This document shows, piece after piece, positions 1 through 7,812 of a stretch of 21,949 nucleotides of DNA (position 1 is its first letter; every line of letters begins with the position of its first letter). The DNA is taken from assembly GCA_964588535.1 (NCBI GenBank), contig CAZPQA010000054.1, positions 1-21,949 of the forward strand, in the 5' to 3' direction. This DNA is from NaphS2 sp964588535. GTDB lineage: Bacteria; Desulfobacterota; DSM-4660; Desulfatiglandales; Desulfatiglandaceae. Both the position numbers and the translations under genes were made by a program. The notes below the pieces were generated by a model. It searched no databases and had not been told where the DNA came from. It saw only the letters and a program-made list of their open reading frames with translations.

Positions 1-205
1 CAAAGGCGATGTTTTTGTCAGGGGGCATGTGGGTAAAAAAGGCCTCAAGGGCCTCCAGTCCGCCGGCGGATGCGCCGATACCCACGATGGGGAATCCGGC
101 AGCCTCTTTTGAAATGGCAGGGGCCTTCTTCTGTTTGGGTGCCTTTTTAACAGGTTTGCCGGTCTTCTTTTTGGCAGCGGTTTTTGTCTTTTTCCGGTCG
201 GCCAT
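1..205 (-). CDS. CheB-domain protein, probable CheB/CheR hybrid (5' part only)
   Basis: Only the first 68 codons are inside the window; the gene runs off the left edge. It starts at the ATG at 205, with a GGGGG purine run about 10 bases upstream. The protein begins with a Lys/Ala/Pro-rich tail of about 35 residues and then reads FPIVGIGASAGGLEALEAFF. That is the start of a CheB methylesterase domain, with the nucleophilic Ser in GASAGG. There is no N-terminal receiver. This form, with the esterase directly after a short basic tail, is typical of large CheB-CheR-PAS hybrid proteins, but the part that would prove this lies outside the window. It is separated from the Wsp-like operon by 387 bases with its own candidate promoter, so it is probably a separate transcription unit. 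The CheB domain is clear; the hybrid architecture is inferred. Confidence 0.8.
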   Translation of the reverse strand, partial: MADRKKTKTAAKKKTGKPVKKAPKQKKAPAISKEAAGFPIVGIGASAGGLEALEAFFTHMPPDKNIAF

Positions 206-267
206 TTTGATGTACCCCCTATTTGATTGCGGATTGCGGGTTGTGGATTATGGAGATTGTTTCAAAA

Positions 268-307
268 AAAAACCCCGGTACGCATATCAGGCGCACCCGG
301 GCTTTTT
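268..307 (-). terminator. Candidate intrinsic terminator or leader attenuator
   Basis: On the minus strand, AAAAAGCCCGG pairs with CCGGGGTTTTT (one G-G mismatch), with a further GTGCG/CGTAC extension after a bulge, and is followed by more T. It lies 285 bases past the stop of the receiver-phosphatase gene and 62 bases before the CheB-domain start. It could end the long operon or attenuate the downstream gene. A T run also follows the stem on the plus strand, so it could act in both directions. Confidence 0.4.
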
Positions 308-349
308 CAAATGTTTTGGATGAATTTCTTTTAAAATGAAGGGATATAT

Positions 350-391
<42 letters not shown>

Positions 392-476
392 CAAGTTTTG
401 CGCCATCTGATGATTTGACATGTCTGCGCACCCTATAAAGCGTTGTTTTAATCAGGAATCGTTAACATGAATAGCT

Positions 477-505
477 ATTGTCTCCGCAAGCCTTCATTAT
501 GTCAA
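477..505 (-). promoter_or_regulatory. Candidate sigma70 promoter for the CheB-domain gene
   Basis: On the minus strand there is a perfect TTGACA (500-505), a 17-base spacer, and GACAAT (477-482, four of six consensus bases). Transcription would start near 470 and give a leader of about 265 bases containing the GA/CT tract and the hairpin. Called by consensus match only. Confidence 0.4.
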
Positions 506-592
506 CGAAAAAGAGTAAGGGTTTTAACCATTGACTTTACAGAAATTTGTCGTCATTTATATGGAAAAATCTGGCATGGCAGCACCTTTTAA

Positions 593-1846
593 TCAAGCCT
601 CCGGAAGATTTTGAGTATCATGGCCGGACGATGCAAACTCAAGCTCCAGCAGGGAGACATCGTCATTAAAAATTTCCTTCCCCTGCCGTGATTTCATGGT
701 TTCGATAATACCCTTCACGTGGGCGCTATTTTCCCTATAAAGATCGCTCACCACCTGAACAAAATCCTCTACCATGCAGACTTTGCCGCCGCAACCATCG
801 ATCTCGTAAATCCCGTCACTGTAGATAAACAGCCGCGTAAAAGGCTTTAGAGAAAATGAAGAAACAGGATATTCTTTGTCTGGTATGGCACCGATGATGA
901 ATCCTTCTCCCGGCAGCTTAACCAGCCTGGCCGTTTCGGGTGAATCACCGGTGATGGCGATGGCCGGCGGGTGGCCGCCGCCGGCATAAGTAATCTCACC
1001 TTTTTGTTTATGATACACCCCGTACCAGATGGTGAAATACATATCGTTATGATTTTCCATTTTGAAAACCTGGTTGAGTTCAGCCAGAACCTGGCCCGGA
1101 TTTCTGAAATCAACTTGGTTCAGGGACTCGGACCGCAAGGCATTAATGACGGATATGGACAAAAGGGCCGCCCCGATTCCATGTCCGCATACATCCAGCA
1201 GATACATGGCAAAATGATCCGGGTCAATCCAGTGATAGCCGAATGAGTCTCCTCCCAGGGATGTGGATGGGATAAATTCCCAATCCGTACGGATATGTCC
1301 CGCCAGCCTGGAGGGCAGCAGGGCGCGAACATAGGCCGCTGCCTGCAAAAGCTCACTGTTGAGGGCCGCCTGGCTGGCCAGAAGGGCGTCATAGGTTTCG
1401 TTGCGCTCAAGAAGTGTGATATAGGCTTTTGAGTGGTAGCGAATCCGGGCAATGAGCTCTACCTTGTCGGGCAGTTTCACCAGATAATCGTTGGCGCCCC
1501 TGGCAAAGGCTTCAGCTTTTGTGGCCGGTTCTTCCTTGGTGGAAAGCACGATCAAGGGGATCTGGCGCGTGTCCTCTGAGGCTCTGAAAAACCGAACCAG
1601 GGTCAGGCCATCGATCCCGGGCATAATCAAATCCTGCAAAATAAGGGTGGGATGGATTTTCCTGGCAAGATCAAGGGCCTTTGTGGGATCCTGGCAATAT
1701 TCCAGTTTGATATCCGGCTCTCCCGACAACATCTGCCGAACGGCTTCGGCCACAATCTCCTGGTCGTCCACGAGAAGTACAGTGATGGTCTGTTTGGAAA
1801 AAACGGGAGGACTTTCATGGCCATGTTGCAGGTTTTGGGTTAGCAT
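593..1846 (-). CDS. Response regulator: WspR-type receiver fused to SpoIIE/PP2C phosphatase
   Basis: 417 aa. Residues about 21-145 are a receiver with acidic pair D27/D28, phosphoacceptor D72 (LQDLIMP) and K124 in VKLPD. The run GANDYLVKLPD...ARIRYHS is the signature of WspR-like receivers. Residues about 190-405 are a PP2C-type Ser/Thr phosphatase of the SpoIIE/RsbU class with metal-binding Asp in SLGGDSFGYHW (D200), LLDVCGHG (D218), IYSDG (D345) and FNDDVSLL (D396/D397), so it looks catalytically complete. The ATG has AGGAG 10 bases upstream and lies 22 bases after the cyclase stop, so it is co-transcribed as the last operon gene. Phosphorylation by the operon's CheA probably controls the phosphatase. 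Related enzymes act on anti-sigma-factor antagonists, but no STAS or anti-sigma gene is in the window, so its substrate is unknown. Confidence 0.9.
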   Translation of the reverse strand: MLTQNLQHGHESPPVFSKQTITVLLVDDQEIVAEAVRQMLSGEPDIKLEYCQDPTKALDLARKIHPTLILQDLIMPGIDGLTLVRFFRASEDTRQIPLIVLSTKEEPATKAEAFARGANDYLVKLPDKVELIARIRYHSKAYITLLERNETYDALLASQAALNSELLQAAAYVRALLPSRLAGHIRTDWEFIPSTSLGGDSFGYHWIDPDHFAMYLLDVCGHGIGAALLSISVINALRSESLNQVDFRNPGQVLAELNQVFKMENHNDMYFTIWYGVYHKQKGEITYAGGGHPPAIAITGDSPETARLVKLPGEGFIIGAIPDKEYPVSSFSLKPFTRLFIYSDGIYEIDGCGGKVCMVEDFVQVVSDLYRENSAHVKGIIETMKSRQGKEIFNDDVSLLELEFASSGHDTQNLPEA

Positions 1847-1868
1847 ATATCAATATCTCCTGTTTCAA

Positions 1869-3335
1869 TCAAGACGCTGAAGATTCAGTCGTCATATGCT
1901 CAAGGAAGGTGGCCGCCGAGGGCGGCACGGAGGTCATGCTCACATGAAAAATGGCTGGATCCTTTGAAACGCTCTTGATCACCTTGGCATAGAGATCCGA
2001 TGTGATCTCATTTCTTTCATGATCAAAAAGTGAAATTTTCAAATTGACCAGTTTGTCCGCTGAAACTTCAGCTGATATCTGGGCGGTTTTTTCAAACAGT
2101 TTATCCACAGTCCCCTGATAACGGGTATCCCCCGCATGTTTCCCTTCAAGCACCGTAAATTCAATTGCGATGGGCTGGGATAAATCCACCAGGGCCGCTT
2201 CCACCTTTTCCGGCAGAAACAGGTCGAATTCACCCTTGATGCCCCCCACCTCGTAGATGGTGATGGGCTTTTTGACCCCTTTTGGCATCACGTCAATCTG
2301 ATCGTCAATTCTTAACAGGTGCTGGCCGCATTCTTCCATGGTGTTTTCCGAAATGAAGATCTGACCTCCCACAGTGTAGCTTTCGATACGCGCGGTCAGG
2401 TTCACATTGCGGCCCACCACGCCGTACTTCATCCGTTTTTTGCTTCCGATATTGCCCACCACCAACTGGCCCGAATTGATGCCAATGCCCTGATGCACTT
2501 CGGGGTAACCTTTTTCCCTGCACTTGTCATTCACCTGTACCATGGCAAGCTGCATCTCCACTGCGCATGCCACCGCACGTTTGGCATCATTGTCCCGCAG
2601 AATCGGCGCGCCGAAAATCACAAAAATGGCATCACCAATAAACTCATCGATGGTTCCCTGATATTTCAAAACAATTTCCGTCATGGTTTCAAGGTAGATA
2701 TTGATAATGCCCACAACATCTTCCGCGGGGAGACGTTCGCCGATTGCGGTGAATCCTCTGAGATCGGTCATCATGATGGTAACGAAGCGCTTTTCCCCGC
2801 CCAGGGCAGCCCCTTCGGGACTTTCAAGAATGGCATTGACGATATCATCGGAGAGGTACTGGCCGAATGTTTTTCGAATGAGCCGGTTGGCCTTCTCCAG
2901 TTGCGCCTGGGCCTCATTTCTCTCCAGCAGGTTAATGTAACCCCTGGAGTGATAGCGGATTCGTGCCAGAATTTCCAACCGGTCCGGCAGTTTGACCATA
3001 TAGTCGTTGGCACCAAGGGCAAATGCTTCGGCCTTGGTGTGGGCCTCTTCCTTGCTGGAAAGCACGATCAACGGCACCTGCCGGGTTTCGGGATTGGCAC
3101 GGTAGTAGCGCACCAGCGTCATACCATCGATTTCCGGCATCACCAGATCCTGCAGTATGACCGTGGGTTGGATCCGGTTTGCGGTCTTGATGGCCTTTGT
3201 GGGATCCTGGCAGAAGTGAAAATCAATATCATGTTCGGGCGCCAGCATTCGGCGAAGGGCTTCACCGATCATGTGCTGATCGTCCACGAGCAAAACGGTG
3301 ATGCGGTGTTGGGTTAAGGCGGCAGTATCGGACAT
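1869..3335 (-). CDS. Response regulator: WspR-type receiver fused to class III nucleotide cyclase
   Basis: 488 aa. Residues about 11-140 are a receiver (D18/D19, phosphoacceptor D63, K115 in VKLPD) very similar to that of the downstream phosphatase gene. A helical linker with FGQYLSDDIV (157-166), usual before class III cyclases, leads to the catalytic domain (about 183-362). Metal-binding D191 (MTDLRGFT) and D235 (FIGDAIF) and transition-state N312/R316 (VNLTARIES) are present. The base-selecting positions are E231 (DEFIGD, where adenylate cyclases have Lys) and G305 (KYGVVG, where Asp/Thr or Cys is usual), so ATP versus GTP cannot be decided. Residues about 370-475 form a beta-rich tail of unknown family, possibly PilZ-fold-like but without RxxxR or DxSxxG. 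The ATG has AGGA six bases upstream. It occupies the place of WspR and is probably switched by the operon's CheA. Confidence 0.9.
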   Translation of the reverse strand: MSDTAALTQHRITVLLVDDQHMIGEALRRMLAPEHDIDFHFCQDPTKAIKTANRIQPTVILQDLVMPEIDGMTLVRYYRANPETRQVPLIVLSSKEEAHTKAEAFALGANDYMVKLPDRLEILARIRYHSRGYINLLERNEAQAQLEKANRLIRKTFGQYLSDDIVNAILESPEGAALGGEKRFVTIMMTDLRGFTAIGERLPAEDVVGIINIYLETMTEIVLKYQGTIDEFIGDAIFVIFGAPILRDNDAKRAVACAVEMQLAMVQVNDKCREKGYPEVHQGIGINSGQLVVGNIGSKKRMKYGVVGRNVNLTARIESYTVGGQIFISENTMEECGQHLLRIDDQIDVMPKGVKKPITIYEVGGIKGEFDLFLPEKVEAALVDLSQPIAIEFTVLEGKHAGDTRYQGTVDKLFEKTAQISAEVSADKLVNLKISLFDHERNEITSDLYAKVIKSVSKDPAIFHVSMTSVPPSAATFLEHMTTESSAS

Positions 3336-3360
3336 TGGAATTCCTGTTTATTGGGTTGTC

Positions 3361-3438
3361 GGTAGGGGCGGGTCTTGTACCCGCCCTTCCGTTTGGGTCC
3401 GTTCTGTTGAAAGGGCAGGCACAAGACCTGCCCCTACC
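3361..3438. repeat. Inverted REP pair (BIME) between cheB and the cyclase gene
   Basis: The outer 18 bases at each end, GGTAGGGGCGGGTCTTGT and ACAAGACCTGCCCCTACC, are inverted copies with 17 of 18 bases matching. Each half also folds alone: GGGCGGGT/ACCCGCCC (3366-3386) and GGGCAGG/CCTGCCC (3413-3433). The GTAG head is like that of the other REPs in this window. The element starts immediately after the TAG stop of cheB and ends 25 bases before the cyclase start codon, so it forms the whole intergenic RNA between these genes. Confidence 0.85.
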
Positions 3439-4454
3439 TAAAACGCCGATAATCGTCGTAAAATCGCCGGCGCGATCCGGTCAATGGGCAGGATTTCCGA
3501 TGCTGCGTCCAGATCCCGGGCCGCCTTGGGCATGCCGTAAACAACGCTGGTGGCTTCGTCCTGGGCTATGGTGTGCCAGCCGACGCGATGCAGCATTTTC
3601 ATGCCTTCGGCGCCGTCTCTCCCCATTCCCGTCAACAGTACGGCAATACCCATGGAGGGCCAATGGGCTGCTACGCTTTTGAACAACTCATCCACCGAAG
3701 GACGAAAAGGCGTGGCAACAGGCTCTCTGGTGTAAGCCAGGTTAAGGTTCGGCGTCAGGACAAGGTGGTCATTTTTTCCGGCCAGAAGAGCGGTTCCACG
3801 GGACGGATACGCCCCCTCTTCCGCCAATCGAATCGAAAGGGGACTCTGTTCATCGAGCCACCGGGCCATACCGGCGGAAAACTCCCCGTCCACGTGCTGC
3901 GCGATGACGATGCCTGCGGCCAGATTGGCTGGCATACGGCTTAGAATATCGGCCAGGGCTTTCGGGCCCCCGGTGGAAGCACCAATGGCGATAAGCGATG
4001 AGACTTTTGCAAACGGTGTCCCCTTTGATTGGCGTTTCTTGGGGCTCGCCTGAGAATTCCGGCTCAGCTTTTCAATAATGGCAATCTTTTTCAGCAGGGC
4101 ATCCCGACTTTTCCGGGCGCCCTCCCCGCTCCCCATCATGGGCGTATTGATGGCATCAAGCGCCCCGTGACCCATGGCTTCAAAAACCTTTCCCGCATGG
4201 TCTTCCATGGTGGCCGTGACCACTAAAATGGGGCATGGCGAAGCATACATGATCCTGCGGGTTGCTTCCACACCGCCCATGTCCGGCATGAACAGATCCA
4301 TGAGAATCAGGTCAGGGATATCGGCTTCACATTTTCGAATCGCCTCTTCACCGGTTCGAGCGATCCAGGCCACTTTATGAATGGCACTGTCCAGGACAAT
4401 CCTTCTGAGTATCTCGACGGCCAGAGAGAGATCATTGACAATGGCGATGCGCAT
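3438..4454 (-). CDS. cheB: CheB/WspF-like receptor methylesterase
   Basis: 338 aa from the ATG at 4454. An upstream in-frame TTG at 4472 is possible, but the ATG has GGAGAGG 9 bases upstream, lies 4 bases after the cheA stop, and gives the WspF-like start MRIAIVND. The receiver (about 1-120) has phosphoacceptor D53 (LILMDLFMP). The linker carries a basic KKRQSK stretch. The methylesterase domain (about 150-335) has the catalytic triad S160 (GASTGG), H187 (AQHVD) and D280 (GMGRDGA). It removes methyl groups from receptor glutamates (and deamidates glutamines), countering CheR to adapt the system. The receiver would be phosphorylated by the CheA encoded just upstream. An inverted REP pair follows directly after the stop. 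Confidence 0.95.
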   Translation of the reverse strand: MRIAIVNDLSLAVEILRRIVLDSAIHKVAWIARTGEEAIRKCEADIPDLILMDLFMPDMGGVEATRRIMYASPCPILVVTATMEDHAGKVFEAMGHGALDAINTPMMGSGEGARKSRDALLKKIAIIEKLSRNSQASPKKRQSKGTPFAKVSSLIAIGASTGGPKALADILSRMPANLAAGIVIAQHVDGEFSAGMARWLDEQSPLSIRLAEEGAYPSRGTALLAGKNDHLVLTPNLNLAYTREPVATPFRPSVDELFKSVAAHWPSMGIAVLLTGMGRDGAEGMKMLHRVGWHTIAQDEATSVVYGMPKAARDLDAASEILPIDRIAPAILRRLSAF

Positions 4455-4458
4455 GGTT

Positions 4459-7400
4459 TCAGGCCTCTCCAATGAGATTGACCGCAGCCCGGATGAATGA
4501 GTCGTCTTGAAAACTGCTCTTGGTCAGATAGTAGTTGGCCCCTGCCTGCAGGCCCGCCAGGCGGTCCTCTTCCTTGTCCTTATAGGAAACGATAATCACG
4601 GGGATGCTTTTGAGCTCGGCATGGCGCTTGATCTGGTTCACAAACTCAATGCCGTTCATTCGGGGCATGTCCACATCGCTTATGACCATATCATAGCTAC
4701 CCGTGCGAACCGCATTCCAACCATCCACCCCGTCAACAGCCGTATCCACCTGGTAGCCTTTGCTTTCAAGCAGTTTCCGTTCCATCTCCCGAACCGTGAA
4801 TGAGTCATCCACCACCAGTATCCGCTTTTGCTTACGCGCTTCAATGGCCTCAAGACCCTGGTTTAATTTGCGAAGCCTTCGTCCGGCCAGAAGATTATCG
4901 ATGGAGCGGACCAGGTCCTCAACATCAAAAATCAAAACGGGCGCGCCATCCAGCATCACCGCCACCGAACTGATATCGGGCACTTTACCCAGCCTGGTGT
5001 CCAAAGGCCGTACCACCAGATCACATTCCCCCAGGAATTGGTCCACTGCCAGCCCGTAGGCATTCAACCTGTCGCTCAGCACCACAACAAACAGTTTCTC
5101 CCGGTTTTCAAGGGGCGTTTCCAGTTCCAGAACATTGTGAATATCCAACAGGGCGATGTTATTGTTGTCAAACCTGAAATACTGCCGATCCTCAACGATG
5201 TCAATGTCCGAGGGTCGCAATTCCAGGCACCGATCAATCCGGGCCAGGGGAAAGGCGTAGGGTTCGCCGGCAATCTCCACCAGAAAAGTGCGTACCACGG
5301 AAAGGGTCAGGGGCAGTTCGATATGGAACGTCAACCCTTCTCCGGGGTTTGAAACCGCTCGCACCACGCCGCCCACTTCATGAACCATGTTATGAACCAC
5401 ATCCAGACCCACACCACGACCCGATATTTCGGTGACGTTTTTTGCCGTTGAAAATCCCGGCAAAAACAAAAACTCCATCAATTCAGTCTCGGTCATCTGG
5501 GTGGCCATTTCCTGGGTGGTCATCTTTTTTTCAACAATTTTCTGTCTCAGCTTTTCCAGATCAATTCCACGGCCGTCATCTTTAACCGTAATCATGAGCA
5601 TCCCCGATCGATGGGAGGCCTCAAGCCGCAAAAGGCCGGTTTCCGGTTTTCCGGCGGCGGCTCTCTCTTCAGGGGATTCAATGCCATGGTCCACCGCATT
5701 CCGAATCAGATGATTTAAGGGGGCATCCAGCTTCTCGAGAATATCCCGATCTACCTCGGTCCCTTTTCCCCTGATCTCCAGGCGCACCTTTTTACCCAGA
5801 TCTCGCGCAAGATCCCGTACCAGCCTTGGAAACCCCTGAACCCCATCTGCGAAGGGCCTCATACGAACCGAGATGACTTCGTGGTAGATGCGGTCGGAAA
5901 GCGCCGCGGTGGCACCGGTAAAAATATCGAACTGATTCAACCGATCCGCCAACTGAAGGGTACAGTCCTTGGTCTTCTCCCGGGCCCGCGCAACCAGCTC
6001 CTGGGCCTGGACGTACTTCTCTTTCCGCACGATGGTGTCCTGTAGCCCCTCCAGGAGTGTCAATAACTCAAGATGATTACGTTTGAGGTCCAGAAGGGAT
6101 TCTGAAAAAGTGGGCAACCACCCGGCGCCCACCACCACTTCCCCGGCTTGGCCCATGAGCCGTTCAATTTTGGCGGCGGTTACCCGCACCGTCCGATCCA
6201 GTTCCCCTGATTTTGGCAGTGCCGGTGATGTTTCGGTGGTTTCTTTTGGAACCGGCTTGAGATCCTCGGTTTTTGCGAGCGAAAGATCGCTTTCGCTGTC
6301 AGGCGGAACCACGGGTACAGGGTCTTCGACGAACGGCTCTGCCACAGGAGAAACGGGGATGGGTGCCTCACCATGAAGGATGGCGGTCATGGCGGCCATG
6401 AGATGATCAATTTCTTCGCCATGGCGGCTCACCCAGTCCGTTCCACCATCGTGGATGGATTCTGCAATATTAATGAGAATATCCACAATCCGAAGCAGAA
6501 TATCGATCTGTTCTGATCCCAGCGACACCGCCCCTTTCTGTGCCGCAACAAAACAGTCTTCCATGGCATGGGCCACTTTGACCGCGGCATCCAGCCCCAC
6601 AATCCTGGCGCCTCCTTTGATGGAGTGGGCCGCACGCATGAGGGCTTCAAGCTGATCCGTGGCCCCGGGATTGTTTTCCAGGGCCAGAAGGCCGTCACTT
6701 AAAACCGCTACATGGGTTTCCACTTCCGCCTGGAAAAGATCAAGCATGGCGGGGTCCGCTGCAAAGTTTTCCCCGGTCTGTTGTATCGGCTTATCCTGAT
6801 CTTCCATATGAGGTTCATCAATACCTGTTTCGGCCGTTTGGTTGCTTTCCAGATGGGACGGTTTTTCCGGTTCTTGCGCAGGGAGGGTGGCATCGGTTCC
6901 CTGATCAATGATGCCTGTAATAACATCCTTGACCCTCTCAATGTCTTGCCTGTGACTGCTGAGCCATGCAGAACCGCCTTCACCCACATGTTCAGAGATA
7001 CGGTTCAACATGTCAATGCCCTGGAAAAGGATGTCGGCCTTACCGGAATCCAAACTGATGAGCCCTTTCTGAGCGGCCACAAAAAAATCTTCCATGGCAT
7101 GGGCAATATCAGCTGCACTGTTCAGACTCATGATTCTGGCAGCCCCTTTGAGGGAATGGGCCGCCCGCATCATCGCGTCCAGCTGATCTGCCGATGCCGG
7201 ATTCTGCTCCAGGGCCAGCAGTCCATCATTTAAGATGGCCACATGGTTCTGGGTTTCCGTTCGAAAAAGGTCGCACATGGCAGGATCCAGTAGGGGCACG
7301 ATGCCTCGTGCCCCTACGTCTTCATCTTCCTGCGGCGCGTCTTCAACAGGGGGCGAGGGGGTATTTGGCGGGGGGGATGACGCCGGTGATTCACCGGCCG

Positions 7401-7812
7401 GGGAAAATGTGGCCTTATTCAGCCAGGCATTGATCTCTTCAGTGTTCAGATCAATCCATGGCGTTTCTCCTTCCCGGGGCGCTTCAGCCATGTGATTGAG
7501 AATTTCGACCCCTTCAAACAAGTATTGAAGTCCCGTTTCATCCAGTGAGAATTCGCCTTTTTCGGCAGACACAAAAACACTTTTCATGGCCTGGGCAACC
7601 GCCACTGCCCGATCCAGATCAATAATCTGCGCCCCACCCTTGATGGCCTGGATTGCGGGGATCATGACATTGAGCCTGTCCAGGCTGCCTGGATCGGCTG
7701 CCAGCGCCTGAAGACCATCATTAATGGTCAGTGCATGCCGTTTGACCTCCGAACGAAAGAGATCCATCATGGCGGAAACATCACGCGCTTCTTGTTCACG
7801 CCCTTCGTTCAC
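4459..7812 (-). CDS. cheA: Hybrid CheA/WspE-like kinase with three Hpt domains and C-terminal receiver
   Basis: 1117 aa, longer than usual because of three tandem Hpt domains. Hpt1 (about 12-115) has Q55 where the phosphorylated His should be (AIQAIKGG). Hpt2 (about 176-285, H219 in AAHSLKG) and Hpt3 (about 353-465, H396 in AAHSIKG) are intact. Then come a dimerisation/linker part (about 538-645), a HATPase (N box HLIRNAVDHG 701-710, DDGRGI 745-750, GRGVGLDVV 798-806), a CheW-like P5 domain (about 835-975) and a receiver (about 996-1115; D1002/D1003, phosphoacceptor D1046, K1098). The tail VSYKDKEEDR...GANYYLTK resembles WspE. The GTG start has AAAAGGAG 7 bases upstream and overlaps the cheW stop in GTGA, so translation is coupled. 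A REP hairpin encodes part of the Hpt1-Hpt2 linker. It phosphorylates CheB and probably both output receivers. Confidence 0.95.
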   Translation of the reverse strand: MNEGREQEARDVSAMMDLFRSEVKRHALTINDGLQALAADPGSLDRLNVMIPAIQAIKGGAQIIDLDRAVAVAQAMKSVFVSAEKGEFSLDETGLQYLFEGVEILNHMAEAPREGETPWIDLNTEEINAWLNKATFSPAGESPASSPPPNTPSPPVEDAPQEDEDVGARGIVPLLDPAMCDLFRTETQNHVAILNDGLLALEQNPASADQLDAMMRAAHSLKGAARIMSLNSAADIAHAMEDFFVAAQKGLISLDSGKADILFQGIDMLNRISEHVGEGGSAWLSSHRQDIERVKDVITGIIDQGTDATLPAQEPEKPSHLESNQTAETGIDEPHMEDQDKPIQQTGENFAADPAMLDLFQAEVETHVAVLSDGLLALENNPGATDQLEALMRAAHSIKGGARIVGLDAAVKVAHAMEDCFVAAQKGAVSLGSEQIDILLRIVDILINIAESIHDGGTDWVSRHGEEIDHLMAAMTAILHGEAPIPVSPVAEPFVEDPVPVVPPDSESDLSLAKTEDLKPVPKETTETSPALPKSGELDRTVRVTAAKIERLMGQAGEVVVGAGWLPTFSESLLDLKRNHLELLTLLEGLQDTIVRKEKYVQAQELVARAREKTKDCTLQLADRLNQFDIFTGATAALSDRIYHEVISVRMRPFADGVQGFPRLVRDLARDLGKKVRLEIRGKGTEVDRDILEKLDAPLNHLIRNAVDHGIESPEERAAAGKPETGLLRLEASHRSGMLMITVKDDGRGIDLEKLRQKIVEKKMTTQEMATQMTETELMEFLFLPGFSTAKNVTEISGRGVGLDVVHNMVHEVGGVVRAVSNPGEGLTFHIELPLTLSVVRTFLVEIAGEPYAFPLARIDRCLELRPSDIDIVEDRQYFRFDNNNIALLDIHNVLELETPLENREKLFVVVLSDRLNAYGLAVDQFLGECDLVVRPLDTRLGKVPDISSVAVMLDGAPVLIFDVEDLVRSIDNLLAGRRLRKLNQGLEAIEARKQKRILVVDDSFTVREMERKLLESKGYQVDTAVDGVDGWNAVRTGSYDMVISDVDMPRMNGIEFVNQIKRHAELKSIPVIIVSYKDKEEDRLAGLQAGANYYLTKSSFQDDSFIRAAVNLIGEA
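7290..7317. repeat. REP hairpin inside cheA
   Basis: A perfect 12-bp inverted repeat, GTAGGGGCACGA and TCGTGCCCCTAC, around a 4-base loop. It has the same GTAGGGGC head as the intergenic REPs. It is read in frame as V-G-A-R-G-I-V-P-L (about residues 166-174) in the Pro/Glu-rich linker between Hpt1 and Hpt2, where an insertion should be tolerated. Confidence 0.85.

Noticed and set aside
533..560. Plus-strand TTGACT followed by a TATATG-like box as a promoter
   Set aside because: It would drive transcription antisense into the phosphatase gene and no gene follows on that strand; treated as chance in AT-rich sequence.
2319..3317. Long plus-strand open frame opposite the cyclase gene
   Set aside because: It is antisense to a clear receiver-cyclase gene with full motifs; the predicted protein resembles no family and is a codon-use shadow.
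4454..4472. TTG start giving six extra residues for cheB
   Set aside because: It would overlap cheA and lacks a ribosome site, whereas the ATG at 4454 has GGAGAGG well placed and gives the family start.
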